Below are positions 8,591-17,318 of a DNA stretch of 64,000 bases, one piece after another. Both the position numbers and the translations under genes were made by a program. This stretch comes from an uncultured Draconibacterium sp. GTDB lineage: Bacteria > Bacteroidota > Bacteroidia > Bacteroidales > Prolixibacteraceae. The stretch's first letter is position 1, and every line of letters starts with the position of its first letter. Where the stretch lies: assembly GCF_963675585.1 (NCBI RefSeq), contig NZ_OY776411.1, forward strand, positions 811,001-875,000. Direction: 5' to 3'. The notes under the pieces are model-generated. The model was not told the DNA's origin. It did no database searches and saw only the letters and a program-made list of their open reading frames with translations.

Positions 8591-9524
8591 TTCTTAAAAT
8601 ATCTTCTAATTGGTAAATGGCAAATTCATCATCTAAAATCAAATCGTTTATTACAAAGGTTGGAGTAGAAAATATCTTATTCCTTAAAAGGTATTGTTTT
8701 GTTTTCAATAATTCCTTTAGGGTAATACTGGATTTCATATCTTCTTTAAATTGGAATAAATCTGCATCTATATTCTCTATAAATTCGAATAGAGTTTCAT
8801 CTGGAACGTTAGGACTGACTTGAAATAAGAAAGAATGAAATTCGTTTATGTTCATCTGTTTTGATAGTGCATTTACTGCGAGTGCTTTGTTTGAAATATA
8901 GTCACTGAAAAAAACAAAACGAAAATTAACATCATTTGAATATGCTTTTATAAGTTCTTCTACTTTCGGTTCGAGTATTCTGCAATTTGGGCAATCATAA
9001 TCGGATATTAGGTATACAATATTGGCATTGGGAGGAGACATATTAATATACTTTATTTCATCGATTTTTACATGATTAGGGTATTGTGATTTTAAAAATA
9101 TTTTTAAATCACTTTGATCAATTAATGAATCAGCATATACGTTTTGCCTTTCTTTTATCTTTTGTGCCCCTAGATAGCTCATAACATTTGTTTTGTTGAC
9201 ACTATCTTTGTGCAGATTATGTGAAAGAAGGTAGTTATCATAATCTGATAACGAAACTTTTTGTGCTTTATTTCTAATTTCCAATTGAACTAGCTGTTCT
9301 TGAGTCAAATTACGTTTCAAAGACTCCTGTTCCAGTATTTTTGTACGAATAATTGTTTTTAGTACTTCTTTCCTAGTATTATATATCTTGGAAGATGCAA
9401 TAGAATCTACATCACTGTACAAAATCATACTTCCATTTAAACTTGCAATCTCATGTTGATACATATTTTGCTTACAGCTAAGAAGCAAAATGATCAATAC
9501 CAATTCTGCCAATAAAAACTTCAT
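8577..9524 (-). CDS. lipoprotein with SurA-like N-domain and DsbA-like thioredoxin fold
   Basis: 315 residues with a lipobox (LLSC at ~14-17). Residues ~25-130 are helical and resemble the N-terminal domain of SurA-type chaperones. Residues ~165-310 form a DsbA/DsbG-like thioredoxin fold with active site CPNC ('SDYDCPNCRILEP') and cis-Pro loop 'STPTFVIND'. The likely role is periplasmic disulfide exchange. It lies between a Cys-rich lipoprotein gene (9603-10629) and the DUF4249/TonB pair, and overlaps the latter by 14 bp, so a role in folding the Cys-rich neighbour is a reasonable inference. Confidence 0.8.
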   Translation of the reverse strand: MKFLLAELVLIILLLSCKQNMYQHEIASLNGSMILYSDVDSIASSKIYNTRKEVLKTIIRTKILEQESLKRNLTQEQLVQLEIRNKAQKVSLSDYDNYLLSHNLHKDSVNKTNVMSYLGAQKIKERQNVYADSLIDQSDLKIFLKSQYPNHVKIDEIKYINMSPPNANIVYLISDYDCPNCRILEPKVEELIKAYSNDVNFRFVFFSDYISNKALAVNALSKQMNINEFHSFLFQVSPNVPDETLFEFIENIDADLFQFKEDMKSSITLKELLKTKQYLLRNKIFSTPTFVINDLILDDEFAIYQLEDILRNEMY

Positions 9525-9541
9525 TTTAGTATTAATTTAAA

Positions 9542-9589
9542 GGTTGTGCAAAGTTTGATAGTGATTTTCTATCTCATTTTGCACAATCC
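9542..9589 (-). terminator. hairpin between Cys-rich lipoprotein and DsbA-like genes
   Basis: GGTTGTGCAAA (9542-9552) pairs with TTTGCACAATCC (9578-9589), with an inner stem GATAG/CTATC (9557-9561/9569-9573). It lies in the gap between the lipoprotein frame (ends 9603) and the next start (9524). It holds the same position as the hairpin at 646-675 in the other module. There is no T-run on the minus strand. Confidence 0.45.
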
Positions 9590-9602
9590 TTAGTGTTTAT
9601 AA

Positions 9603-10629
9603 CTACAATAGTTTATCTGTTTTCACAAACCATTTGTTGTTATAAATAAATCCTTCACATGTTGACGGAATATCTATTACATAACAATGGGCACCATCAA
9701 ATGAGCTACCTGGATATGGACATTGGTTACCGTTTATCGGAGTATAATAAAATGCACCTTGAGCATCAGGGTACATAAAAGCAGTTGTTCCAGTTGGTGC
9801 CGTTCCAACGTGACAGTTCGCTTTATCATAAGATCCAATAGTGCATGTACGACCTCTATAATCATCTTTATTGTATGCAACAATATAGTTTGCTGCGTTA
9901 GTTCTATTATCAAGGTATACCCCAGCACCAATTTTGTAATATGGATTTCCTGTAGTAGTATAATTTAAACAACATGCATAGTGATTGCTTCCTGCTTCTC
10001 CATCACGCAGATCTTGCCACAAGATATCCCAACCTGCTAACCAAGAATTTGTTTTTTCAAGGTATACATATATATCATATTCATCTCCTGAATTATCATC
10101 CCAGTATCCTTTGTGCACAACTCCAATGAAGTCTCCCGTTGTTTTGTATGCTGCAAATTCTCCAAACTGAAAGCTATCCCCACTTTTTAGGTTGTTATCA
10201 AGTTTTTCTACATCTAAATAGAAAGTATTAATATTGGAATGAATATTTTTCTGTGATTAGTTCGATGTTGACCTTATGGTCAATAATTTCCTGCGGTATT
10301 GGGAGTTGTTGTTTAGCACTTTTAGTTGTAATATTTCGAGTCGCTTTATTCTCCCAATTGTTGATATTCTCATCCGTCTCACATATGAGTGTCAACTTAT
10401 GAGTTTCCAAATAATTTTCAATATCACCTGAGTAGTTTGCATGGATAAGAAAGAATAGGGAATTTTGTTTTGTTTCATCATAAACAACAATTTCTTTTCT
10501 AAATTGTCCGTACTCATCTTTAAAAGCAGAAATGTCTTCAACTTCAATTGTCGCAGAATCGTCTTTTTGACAACTGTTTAATACAATAAATAACAGTGCC
10601 ATCATCGTAAATGTAATTCTTTTTACCAT
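9603..10629 (-). pseudogene. Cys-rich secreted lipoprotein with frameshift
   Basis: The 5' part (10629-10228, 133 codons) has a lipoprotein signal peptide (lipobox LNSC, then QKDDS) and ends at a TAA soon after 'ELITEKYSFQY'. The 3' part (171 codons to 9603, from a GTG at 10118) is open from about 10258 in another frame but has no ATG between 10258 and 10118. A shift in the A-run GAAAAAT near 10245 joins 'ELITEK' to 'NIHSNINTFYLDVEKLDNN' and gives one protein of about 341 residues. The C-terminal part is rich in Tyr, Asn and Cys (seven Cys, one CC pair), suggesting disulfides. No family recognised. It is headed by leader copy 2. It could be a true pseudogene, a sequencing error, or less likely two coupled genes. 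Confidence 0.7.
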
Positions 10630-10630
10630 T

Positions 10631-10979
10631 TTTGTAAAGTTTTGTGGAGCAGGGAGCTGTAACTCCCCCTCCGGTTAATAAACATCAGTTGTAACCCGGT
10701 TCTTTTAAAGGGCTGGGTTACTTTTTGCCCTTGTTTTTATTTTGTATTGTTTCATTGTAGCAGCAATTCAAATGCATATTATTTGATTCTCATGCTTTTA
10801 CAAACACTATTTTGTCCACTTAAAACACCTCTGTGTTTTGAACATCCCTTTTAATATACTGTCCCTCTTTTTTTTTGAAAACTGTGCCGATGAACTGGGG
10901 TTCAAGCGATTTTCTGCGAGCAAATATAGGTTTATTAAAATAAACAGGTGCAAATAATATGTTAAAAAATGGGGGGGGT
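10631..10979 (-). repeat. conserved long leader/promoter repeat, copy 2
   Basis: About 349 bp nearly identical to 1723-2069, lying immediately upstream of the lipoprotein start at 10629. It keeps the GTAACCC...GGGTTAC hairpin, the GGGAG...CTCCC hairpin (with a changed loop), the 12-residue mini-ORF and the promoter elements. The two copies are in direct orientation about 8.9 kb apart. Confidence 0.85.
10921..10954 (-). promoter_or_regulatory. putative Bacteroidota promoter in leader copy 2
   Basis: TTTG (10954-10951) and TATATTTG (10928-10921) on the minus strand, same spacing as in copy 1. It would start a transcript with a ~290-nt leader before the lipoprotein ATG at 10629. Confidence 0.5.
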
Positions 10980-11104
10980 GTTATTTGTACAAAATATAAA
11001 CAGAAAGTTTAAACTTTCGTTTGGGCTTGTTCTTATCTAACATTGCTTTTGACAGTAATTGCCCGGCGCATAAAGCGCATATCCTTAATTTATATCCTCA
11101 TTGA
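10980..11104. other. gap between leader copy 2 and TonB receptor b
   Basis: About 125 bp of AT-rich sequence with a short inverted repeat GGCGCATAAAGCGC near 11070. No gene seen. It is the 3' flank of the receptor gene ending at 11105. Confidence 0.5.
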
Positions 11105-13456
11105 TCACCAATTATACGTAAACGAAACAGATGGAATTATCGGAAAAATGGAATATTGAAAAAGATTTCTATTCCCGTTTTTTGTTTTAAAGTAGTAGTA
11201 ATATGGATTCTTTCGGTTGTATAAATTGTAAAAACCAAGATAAATATTTCGCTCACTTTTTTCCAGTTGTTTTTTGAAATTAAATCCAATATCGAGTCGA
11301 TGGTAACTTGCCGTCTTAAAATTATTTACTCCACCATAATAATGTCCTTCGCGAAATGTTGTTCCAAAATAATTTTCGTTGTACGGATTAAAATCAATGA
11401 CGGGGAATGACTGCGTGGCTAAAGTGATATGGTTACCCGATGCAAATACCCAGTTTGCTGAAAAGGATATGTCTTCAGATAATTCGGCAGAATAAACCAG
11501 GTTTATTTCGTGTAATCTTCCATATTTAAACGGAAATGTGTTTCCTGAATTCAATATTTCAAACACTCTTGTATCTTTCGATAAGGTATAGCCAATCCAG
11601 CCTGTATGTTTTCCGCTTGTTTTTTCAGCAAGCAATTCAATTCCTTTCGAATAACCTTGCCCTTGTTGTTCAATTGCATCTTCCCATTTTAGAGTGTTAA
11701 AAACATTAAGACCGGGTTTGTAATAAATGAGATTGGTCATTTTTTTGTAGTAGGCTTCAGCCGAAAGCCGAACTACTTTTATCTTTTTTGCATAGCCTAA
11801 AGTAATTTGTTCCGATCTTTCAGGTGGAATATTACTTGATGAAGGAATCCATAAATCAACCGGAAATCCGCCGGAGTTATTGGATAGAAGATGAATAAAC
11901 TGGTGGTTTATGGAATAGGAAGCTTTAAGCGTTGAGTTGCGTGGTAAGGAATAATTTAGAGCAATTCTTGGGTCGAAACTGATATTGTCTGTTCCTTTCC
12001 AGTAAATGGTAAAAAACCCTGATGAGATATTTAAACGATCGTTTATTTTCCATTCCCCTTCGGCATAGGCCTTTAGTTCTAATGTGTTTAACTGGTTCGA
12101 ATACAGTGTATCACTTATCTGCACACTGTTTTGTTCGTTTGACTGAATCGCCGAGGGAGTAAATTTATGAATAGTCGATTCAATGCCTGTTCTAAAATCG
12201 AAGTTGCCAAATGACTTGCTTCCTTCGGAATAAAATATTAAATCACCAATTTTCGAACAAAATGATCCTTTTGAAGTATAGCTTGCATTATCAGCATGAA
12301 TAACTTCTTTGCCCGCATATATTCTATAAAATTTGCTAAATTTTATTCCCGAAGTGCTTACCCAATTCCCCGACGAAAAATGAATCCATTTAATTGCACC
12401 TGCCAGATTTCCCCATTTGTTTCGTAACGAATTGTAATAACTGATGTTGTCTTTTTCTTTAAAAAATAGTTTATCCATTCCGGAATAAATCATGAGACTG
12501 TATTTGTTCTCCGGATTTTTCGAGTAGGTGAGTTTCGATGTAATATCGTAAAATGTATAGCTACTAACTTCTTTGCCGTTTGACGACATTGCTGTAAGTG
12601 GCCGGAGAAACAGATCGATATTACAACGACGGACAGATATCATACCTGAAAGTTTATCCTCGATAATTGGTCCTTCAACAAAATATTTTGAAGCCAAAGT
12701 ACCAAATGTGAATTCTTTTTTTGTCTGTTTAATATTCCCGTCTTTTAACCTGATATCTAACACCGAGGAAAGCCGTCCACCATAGCGGGGGGGAAAGTAG
12801 CCTTTGTAAAAAGTAGCTTTTTTTATGGTACTTATGTCGAATACTGATAAGAAGCCACCAATATGATTCACATAGTAGAGTGGCACATTGTCCAGTAAGG
12901 TAAGGTTTTGGTCGGGAGTGCCACCACGTACATAAAAAACAGAAGAACCTTCGTCTCCCATTTTTACTCCGGGCATTAACTGAAAGCTCTTTAATAAATC
13001 GGGTTCACCAAGTATGTTTGGTAGTTTTTTTATAAGTTGAATAGGAACATCAACAGCTCCTCCGGGCCTGTTTCTCTGCGAGCTTTCAACTACAGTAATT
13101 TCATCGATGGCAATACCGGGTGTAAGCAAAATAACCAATAAAGAATCGCTTGCCCGAGGGGGAACAATAATCTGGTATTTTTTATACCCAATGTAGGAAA
13201 CCTGAACCATTATATTTTCGCTTCCCGATGTGGGGATACAGAAATATCCATTGTTATCAGTTGAAGTACCGCTTTGGAAGGATGGCAGATAAACGGAAGC
13301 CCCAATTAATGGCTCCCGGCTAATTTCATCCAATACAATCCCACAAATTTGTTGGGCATGTATATTTTCTGCCAAAAAAAAAGTGCAACTCAAAATGAAA
13401 TAAAAAAGGCTATTCCACTTTTTACTATTTTCTCTGTTTGGAAGGATTAAATTCAT
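11105..13456 (-). CDS. TonB-dependent receptor with CarboxypepD_reg domain (copy b)
   Basis: 783 residues, outer membrane. A signal peptide (~1-35, ending IHAQ) is followed by a CarboxypepD_reg domain (~36-120, 'GIVLDEISREPLIGASVYLP'), a plug (~140-250, 'VFYVRGGTPDQNLTLLDN', 'GYFPPRYGGRLSSVLDI'), and a barrel ending in 'PSVSFTYNW' with a terminal aromatic. It is paralogous to 5298-7616. Its ATG directly follows the stop of the DUF4249 gene (TAA-ATG, no spacing), implying coupled translation. Substrate unknown. Confidence 0.93.
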   Translation of the reverse strand: MNLILPNRENSKKWNSLFYFILSCTFFLAENIHAQQICGIVLDEISREPLIGASVYLPSFQSGTSTDNNGYFCIPTSGSENIMVQVSYIGYKKYQIIVPPRASDSLLVILLTPGIAIDEITVVESSQRNRPGGAVDVPIQLIKKLPNILGEPDLLKSFQLMPGVKMGDEGSSVFYVRGGTPDQNLTLLDNVPLYYVNHIGGFLSVFDISTIKKATFYKGYFPPRYGGRLSSVLDIRLKDGNIKQTKKEFTFGTLASKYFVEGPIIEDKLSGMISVRRCNIDLFLRPLTAMSSNGKEVSSYTFYDITSKLTYSKNPENKYSLMIYSGMDKLFFKEKDNISYYNSLRNKWGNLAGAIKWIHFSSGNWVSTSGIKFSKFYRIYAGKEVIHADNASYTSKGSFCSKIGDLIFYSEGSKSFGNFDFRTGIESTIHKFTPSAIQSNEQNSVQISDTLYSNQLNTLELKAYAEGEWKINDRLNISSGFFTIYWKGTDNISFDPRIALNYSLPRNSTLKASYSINHQFIHLLSNNSGGFPVDLWIPSSSNIPPERSEQITLGYAKKIKVVRLSAEAYYKKMTNLIYYKPGLNVFNTLKWEDAIEQQGQGYSKGIELLAEKTSGKHTGWIGYTLSKDTRVFEILNSGNTFPFKYGRLHEINLVYSAELSEDISFSANWVFASGNHITLATQSFPVIDFNPYNENYFGTTFREGHYYGGVNNFKTASYHRLDIGFNFKKQLEKSERNIYLGFYNLYNRKNPYYYYFKTKNGNRNLFQYSIFPIIPSVSFTYNW

Positions 13457-14374
13457 TTAGTCTTTTCTTGAACAAGTTTTTATATCCTGTGTAAAGCCAG
13501 CAAAAATTCCCAATGCATTGTTTACATTTGAATAGAGTTCCACGGGATCGCCTTTAAATAAATTGTACACATCATCTCGTTCCGTATTTTGGTTGTATAA
13601 ATGGGCGTTTATACTGTTTCTGTATTCATAATAATTTCTACTAACATTTTTTAGTACCACAATCGGGTCGTCATAACTCGAAACATTAATATTCACAGTC
13701 AGCGTTTTTCCTTCAAACAGTTCATCAGTAAATAAAAGCGATCCCGGCGAAACGGGGTCGTTTTCATTGTCTAAAGTAATAACCGGACTTTTTACATTGA
13801 AGGTGTTTTGAATACTGCTATCTCTGTTCAAAATAATTATTTCGTAGTAGTTTTTAATGTCAGGCTTGTCGCGAAAGGATAATGATATTTGGCCAAACTT
13901 ACTACCATATAAATCTTCGTACACTGGGAACACATAGTTTGCTGATAAAATATAAACAGGCAATGGAGTTGTGTCGCTGGCGTTTATTGATATACTTTGA
14001 TTGTTGCTAACCAATACTGCATACTTTGTAGCAGGCTTAGGCTTAATCGGTATTGAGTATCTTCCTGCATCAGATTTATTCCCAGACCAAATTACACTAT
14101 CATTTTCGTATAAAACTATATTCAGATTGTTTACAGCCAGTATAGAATCTTCAAGAATAGGAGTTGTTTTAAAGGCATAAAACTCAATTCTGTTATCAGG
14201 ACAAAAGAGGCAGCCTATTACATATTTTTGCTCTTCAATGGGCCAATCAAGATCAACTTCTTCGGTACAAGAAATGAAAGCCCAAAAAAATAAATATAGG
14301 CTACATAAATAAATAATAAGCATGGTTCTTTTTGTAAAAACAGTATGTTTGAACAGCATTGGTAAGGATTTCAT
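13457..14374 (-). CDS. DUF4249 domain lipoprotein (copy b)
   Basis: 305 residues. The N-terminal hydrophobic segment leads to a lipobox near 'FISC', then 'TEEVDLDWPIEEQKYVIGCL', the usual DUF4249 start. Ig-like repeats, 'KPKPATKYAVLVSNN' and the C-terminal 'PVELYSNVNNALGIFAGF' follow; the last is the counterpart of the C-terminal motif in copy a. First gene of the two-gene unit with receptor b, transcribed away from ricT. A downstream in-frame ATG at codon 18 ('MLIIYLC') is an alternative start that would give a more compact signal peptide. Confidence 0.87.
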   Translation of the reverse strand: MKSLPMLFKHTVFTKRTMLIIYLCSLYLFFWAFISCTEEVDLDWPIEEQKYVIGCLFCPDNRIEFYAFKTTPILEDSILAVNNLNIVLYENDSVIWSGNKSDAGRYSIPIKPKPATKYAVLVSNNQSISINASDTTPLPVYILSANYVFPVYEDLYGSKFGQISLSFRDKPDIKNYYEIIILNRDSSIQNTFNVKSPVITLDNENDPVSPGSLLFTDELFEGKTLTVNINVSSYDDPIVVLKNVSRNYYEYRNSINAHLYNQNTERDDVYNLFKGDPVELYSNVNNALGIFAGFTQDIKTCSRKD

Positions 14375-14660
14375 TTATTTGGGTTTTATTTACAACAACA
14401 GTAGTTGTATTTTATGTTCACTAACTTTAAATCCGTTATGATATTGTACGTGTTTTGTTTTTTTGCTTAATGAATAATATTACATGGAGTTCTTCTTTCA
14501 GCATGCTTCATCGAAAATAACTTTAAAGCACGAGGAAATATTCATTCTTTTTTAGATTCAATTTAAAAATCAATCCATTAACTATCATTTTGGCATTAAT
14601 CATTACTTTTGTGTGCTAAATGTTTATCTTACGAAACGAAGATAAATGGCTAGATAAACT
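14375..14660. other. divergent intergenic region DUF4249b / ricT
   Basis: AT-rich, 286 bp. It must hold the promoters for the divergent DUF4249b and ricT genes. A TAnnTTTG match (TACTTTTG at 14604-14611, plus strand) is about 50 bp upstream of ricT, but no well-spaced -33 TTTG is seen. Confidence 0.4.
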
Positions 14661-15953
14661 ATGCAGGAAGTGGATACAACAGATAGAGGAATATGTAAAA
14701 CAGCATCGGGGTGCTGTGCCAAGTTGCATGTTACCGATTGGCTAAACGATATAAAAACAGCAATACCGGGCGACGATATTGTGGAAGTTCGTTTTAAAAA
14801 TACACGCAAAGATTACTACCGAAACGTTAACAATTTAAACCTGAATGTAGGCGATTTAATTGCCGTTGAAGGCAGTCCGGGTCACGATATTGGAATTGTT
14901 TCGGTGAAAGGCGAGCTGGTGTTTGAACAAATGAAACGCCACAAAGTAACTTTAAACAACGGCGAATACCGCAAAGTGTACCGAAAAGCCAAATCGGTTG
15001 ATATTGATAAGTGGAAAGAAGCCATTTCGCTGGAGCACGAAACCATGATCAAGTCGAGGCAAATTGTAAACGACCTCGGTTTAGATATGAAAATTGGAGA
15101 CGTGGAATACCAGGGCGACCGCACAAAAGCCATTTTTTATTACATTGCTGATGGCCGTGTTGATTTTCGCCAGCTGATAAAAGTACTGGCCGAAACCTTC
15201 CGCATTCGTATTGAAATGAAGCAGATTGGAGCACGTCAGGAAGCCGGCCGCATTGGCGGAATTGGCCCCTGCGGACGCGAACTTTGCTGTTCTACCTGGA
15301 TGAATAATTTTGTTTCGGTATCAACAAATGCAGCACGTTACCAGGAAATTTCGCTAAATCCGCAAAAACTGGCCGGACAGTGTGGTAAACTAAAATGTTG
15401 TTTAAATTTTGAAGTAGATACCTATGTTGATGCGCAACGGGATTTTCCATCGAACAATATACCCTTACATTCCGAAAATTTAACCTATCATTTTTTTAAG
15501 GCCGATATTCTGGGTGGCATATACTGGTATGCACCACAAGGCAACGGACCATCTAATTTGGTGTCGGTTCCGGTGGAAAGGGTAAAAGAAGTTCAGCGAA
15601 TGAACCGCAATGGTAAAAAACCTGAAAAGCTGGTAACCGAAAGCTACGAAACAGCTGCGAAAAAGGCTGAATCTTTCCAGAATGTAGTAGGACAAGACGA
15701 CCTGCATCGTTTTGATCGTCCGAAAAAACAAACGCGGAAAAAAAGCCGGAATACCCGAAGAAATCCAAACCGTAACCCAAACCAACCACAGGGCGAGAAT
15801 CAGAATAAACCACAGGGACAACGCAGAATAAAAGTGGTGAAACAGGGGCAAAAAGAAAACCAGGATACTCGTCAGGTGCAAAACAATGCACAGGGTAAAA
15901 ACGAAAAAGACGGACGCCGTCAGAATACAAATCGTAAACCAAGGAGAAGATAA
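14661..15953 (+). CDS. ricT: PSP1 domain protein (RicT/YaaT-like)
   Basis: 430 residues, cytoplasmic. The PSP1/RicT core covers about residues 10-290. Conserved Cys pairs are visible in 'ASGCCAKLHV', 'CGRELCCSTWM' and 'QCGKLKCCLNFE'; in the Bacillus RicAFT complex such Cys ligate Fe-S clusters. The last ~80 residues are a low-complexity Asn/Gln/Arg/Lys tail, likely nucleic-acid binding or disordered. Zero-spacing coupling to gldH downstream: the stop TAA is followed at once by the gldH ATG, and the AGGAGA before it lies within ricT. The PSP1-gldH order is common in Bacteroidota. The precise role in this phylum is not established. Confidence 0.85.
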   Translation: MQEVDTTDRGICKTASGCCAKLHVTDWLNDIKTAIPGDDIVEVRFKNTRKDYYRNVNNLNLNVGDLIAVEGSPGHDIGIVSVKGELVFEQMKRHKVTLNNGEYRKVYRKAKSVDIDKWKEAISLEHETMIKSRQIVNDLGLDMKIGDVEYQGDRTKAIFYYIADGRVDFRQLIKVLAETFRIRIEMKQIGARQEAGRIGGIGPCGRELCCSTWMNNFVSVSTNAARYQEISLNPQKLAGQCGKLKCCLNFEVDTYVDAQRDFPSNNIPLHSENLTYHFFKADILGGIYWYAPQGNGPSNLVSVPVERVKEVQRMNRNGKKPEKLVTESYETAAKKAESFQNVVGQDDLHRFDRPKKQTRKKSRNTRRNPNRNPNQPQGENQNKPQGQRRIKVVKQGQKENQDTRQVQNNAQGKNEKDGRRQNTNRKPRRR

Positions 15954-16424
15954 ATGAAAACGGTTTTTCAGTTAATGCTGGTGGGCTTACTTTTTACAGC
16001 ACTTTCGGCATGCGATACACATCGGGTTTTCGACGAGTACAAAGCCATTCCAAAAAACGGATGGAATAAAGATTCGGTGCTTGTATTCGACATTCCGGTT
16101 ACCGATACCATTCAAAGTCATAATTTATACATCAACATCCGAAACGATATTAATTACAGCTACCGAAATCTTTGGGTATTTGTAAAAATAGAACAACCCG
16201 GCGGAATTGCCATTCGCGATACATTTGAGCTGGCTGTGGCCGACGCTGCAGGAAAATGGCTGGGTGAAGGTTTTGGCGGCTTAAAAACACGCGAAGTTAT
16301 TTACCGGCGAAATGTTTTCTTTCCGCGTTCGGGCGATTATAAAATTTATCTTCAGCAGGGAATGCGCGAAAATCTTCTCGAAGGAATTAGCGATGTTGGA
16401 ATTCGTTTGGAAAACGTGAAGTAG
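15954..16424 (+). CDS. gldH: gliding motility lipoprotein GldH
   Basis: 156 residues with a lipoprotein signal (lipobox ALSAC at ~16-20, then DTHRVFDEY). The body 'IPKNGWNKDSVLVFDIPVTD' and 'NIRNDINYSYRNLWVF' matches GldH, an outer-membrane lipoprotein needed for gliding and type IX secretion in flavobacteria. It is widely kept in Bacteroidota that do not glide. It is coupled to ricT. Confidence 0.88.
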   Translation: MKTVFQLMLVGLLFTALSACDTHRVFDEYKAIPKNGWNKDSVLVFDIPVTDTIQSHNLYINIRNDINYSYRNLWVFVKIEQPGGIAIRDTFELAVADAAGKWLGEGFGGLKTREVIYRRNVFFPRSGDYKIYLQQGMRENLLEGISDVGIRLENVK

Positions 16425-16490
16425 TAACTTTTAATATTTTATTCTAGCTGTCCGTTTTGACGGGTCAGGTTCAAATCAGAGCATATAAAG

Positions 16491-17231
16491 GTGGGAAAGG
16501 GAAAGCTTAAAAAATTTGACGAAATGAAGAACTTCGAACATGTTGTTCAGGTTCCGTATCATTTAATTGAAAACAATAACTTTTATTTAAGAGGAAAGTG
16601 GGCAAAGGATTTTTTCAAAAACGAAAATCCGATTGTTCTTGAATTGGGTTGTGGCAAAGGAGAATACACCGTTGAACTGGCTGCCATGAATCCGCACATC
16701 AACTACATTGGAGTTGATATTAAAGGTGCCCGGCTGTGGAAAGGCGCCAAACAAGCCAGGGAGAGAGAGTTAAAAAATGTGGGATTTTTGCGCACCAACA
16801 TCGAACTGATTGAACAGTTTTTTGCAAAAGATGAAGTGCAGGAAATCTGGTTGACTTTCCCCGATCCGCAAATGAAAAAAGCCAGTAAACGATTAACGTC
16901 GACCTGGTTTTTAAACCGCTACCGAAAATTTCTCAATCCGGATGGAATCATTCACCTGAAATGCGACAGCAATTTTCAGTACACCTACACACGCACCATG
17001 GTGGAACTAAACCAATTTGAAGTATTGGCCGAAACCGATAATTTATACGAGTGGGAGCACCTGAACGATGTGTTACGCATTAAAACCTATTACGAAAAAC
17101 AATGGCTCGACCGTGGAATTACCAGCAAATACCTGGCTTTTGTTCCGCACAATGGCGAATACATTGAGCCCGTTGTTGAAATTGAACGCGATGAGTACCG
17201 CAGTTTTGGCCGATCAGCCAGAGATCTGTAG
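16491..17231 (+). CDS. trmB: tRNA (guanine-N7)-methyltransferase
   Basis: 246 residues, makes m7G46 in tRNA. SAM-binding motif 'LELGCGKGEYTVELA' at ~50-64, 'GVDIKGARLWKGAKQA', and the TrmB signature 'WLTFPDPQMKKASKRL' are present. The start is GTG at 16491, chosen because the resulting N-terminus MGKGKLKKF matches the conserved start of Bacteroidota TrmB; the next in-frame ATG is 11 codons in. Confidence 0.94.
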   Translation: MGKGKLKKFDEMKNFEHVVQVPYHLIENNNFYLRGKWAKDFFKNENPIVLELGCGKGEYTVELAAMNPHINYIGVDIKGARLWKGAKQARERELKNVGFLRTNIELIEQFFAKDEVQEIWLTFPDPQMKKASKRLTSTWFLNRYRKFLNPDGIIHLKCDSNFQYTYTRTMVELNQFEVLAETDNLYEWEHLNDVLRIKTYYEKQWLDRGITSKYLAFVPHNGEYIEPVVEIERDEYRSFGRSARDL

Positions 17232-17318
17232 AAGCTGGAATAGTAGAATATTAGAATAATAATCCAGCAATCAAAAAATCCAATAATCTGAATATCCGGT
17301 AATCTGACAATCAAAAAA

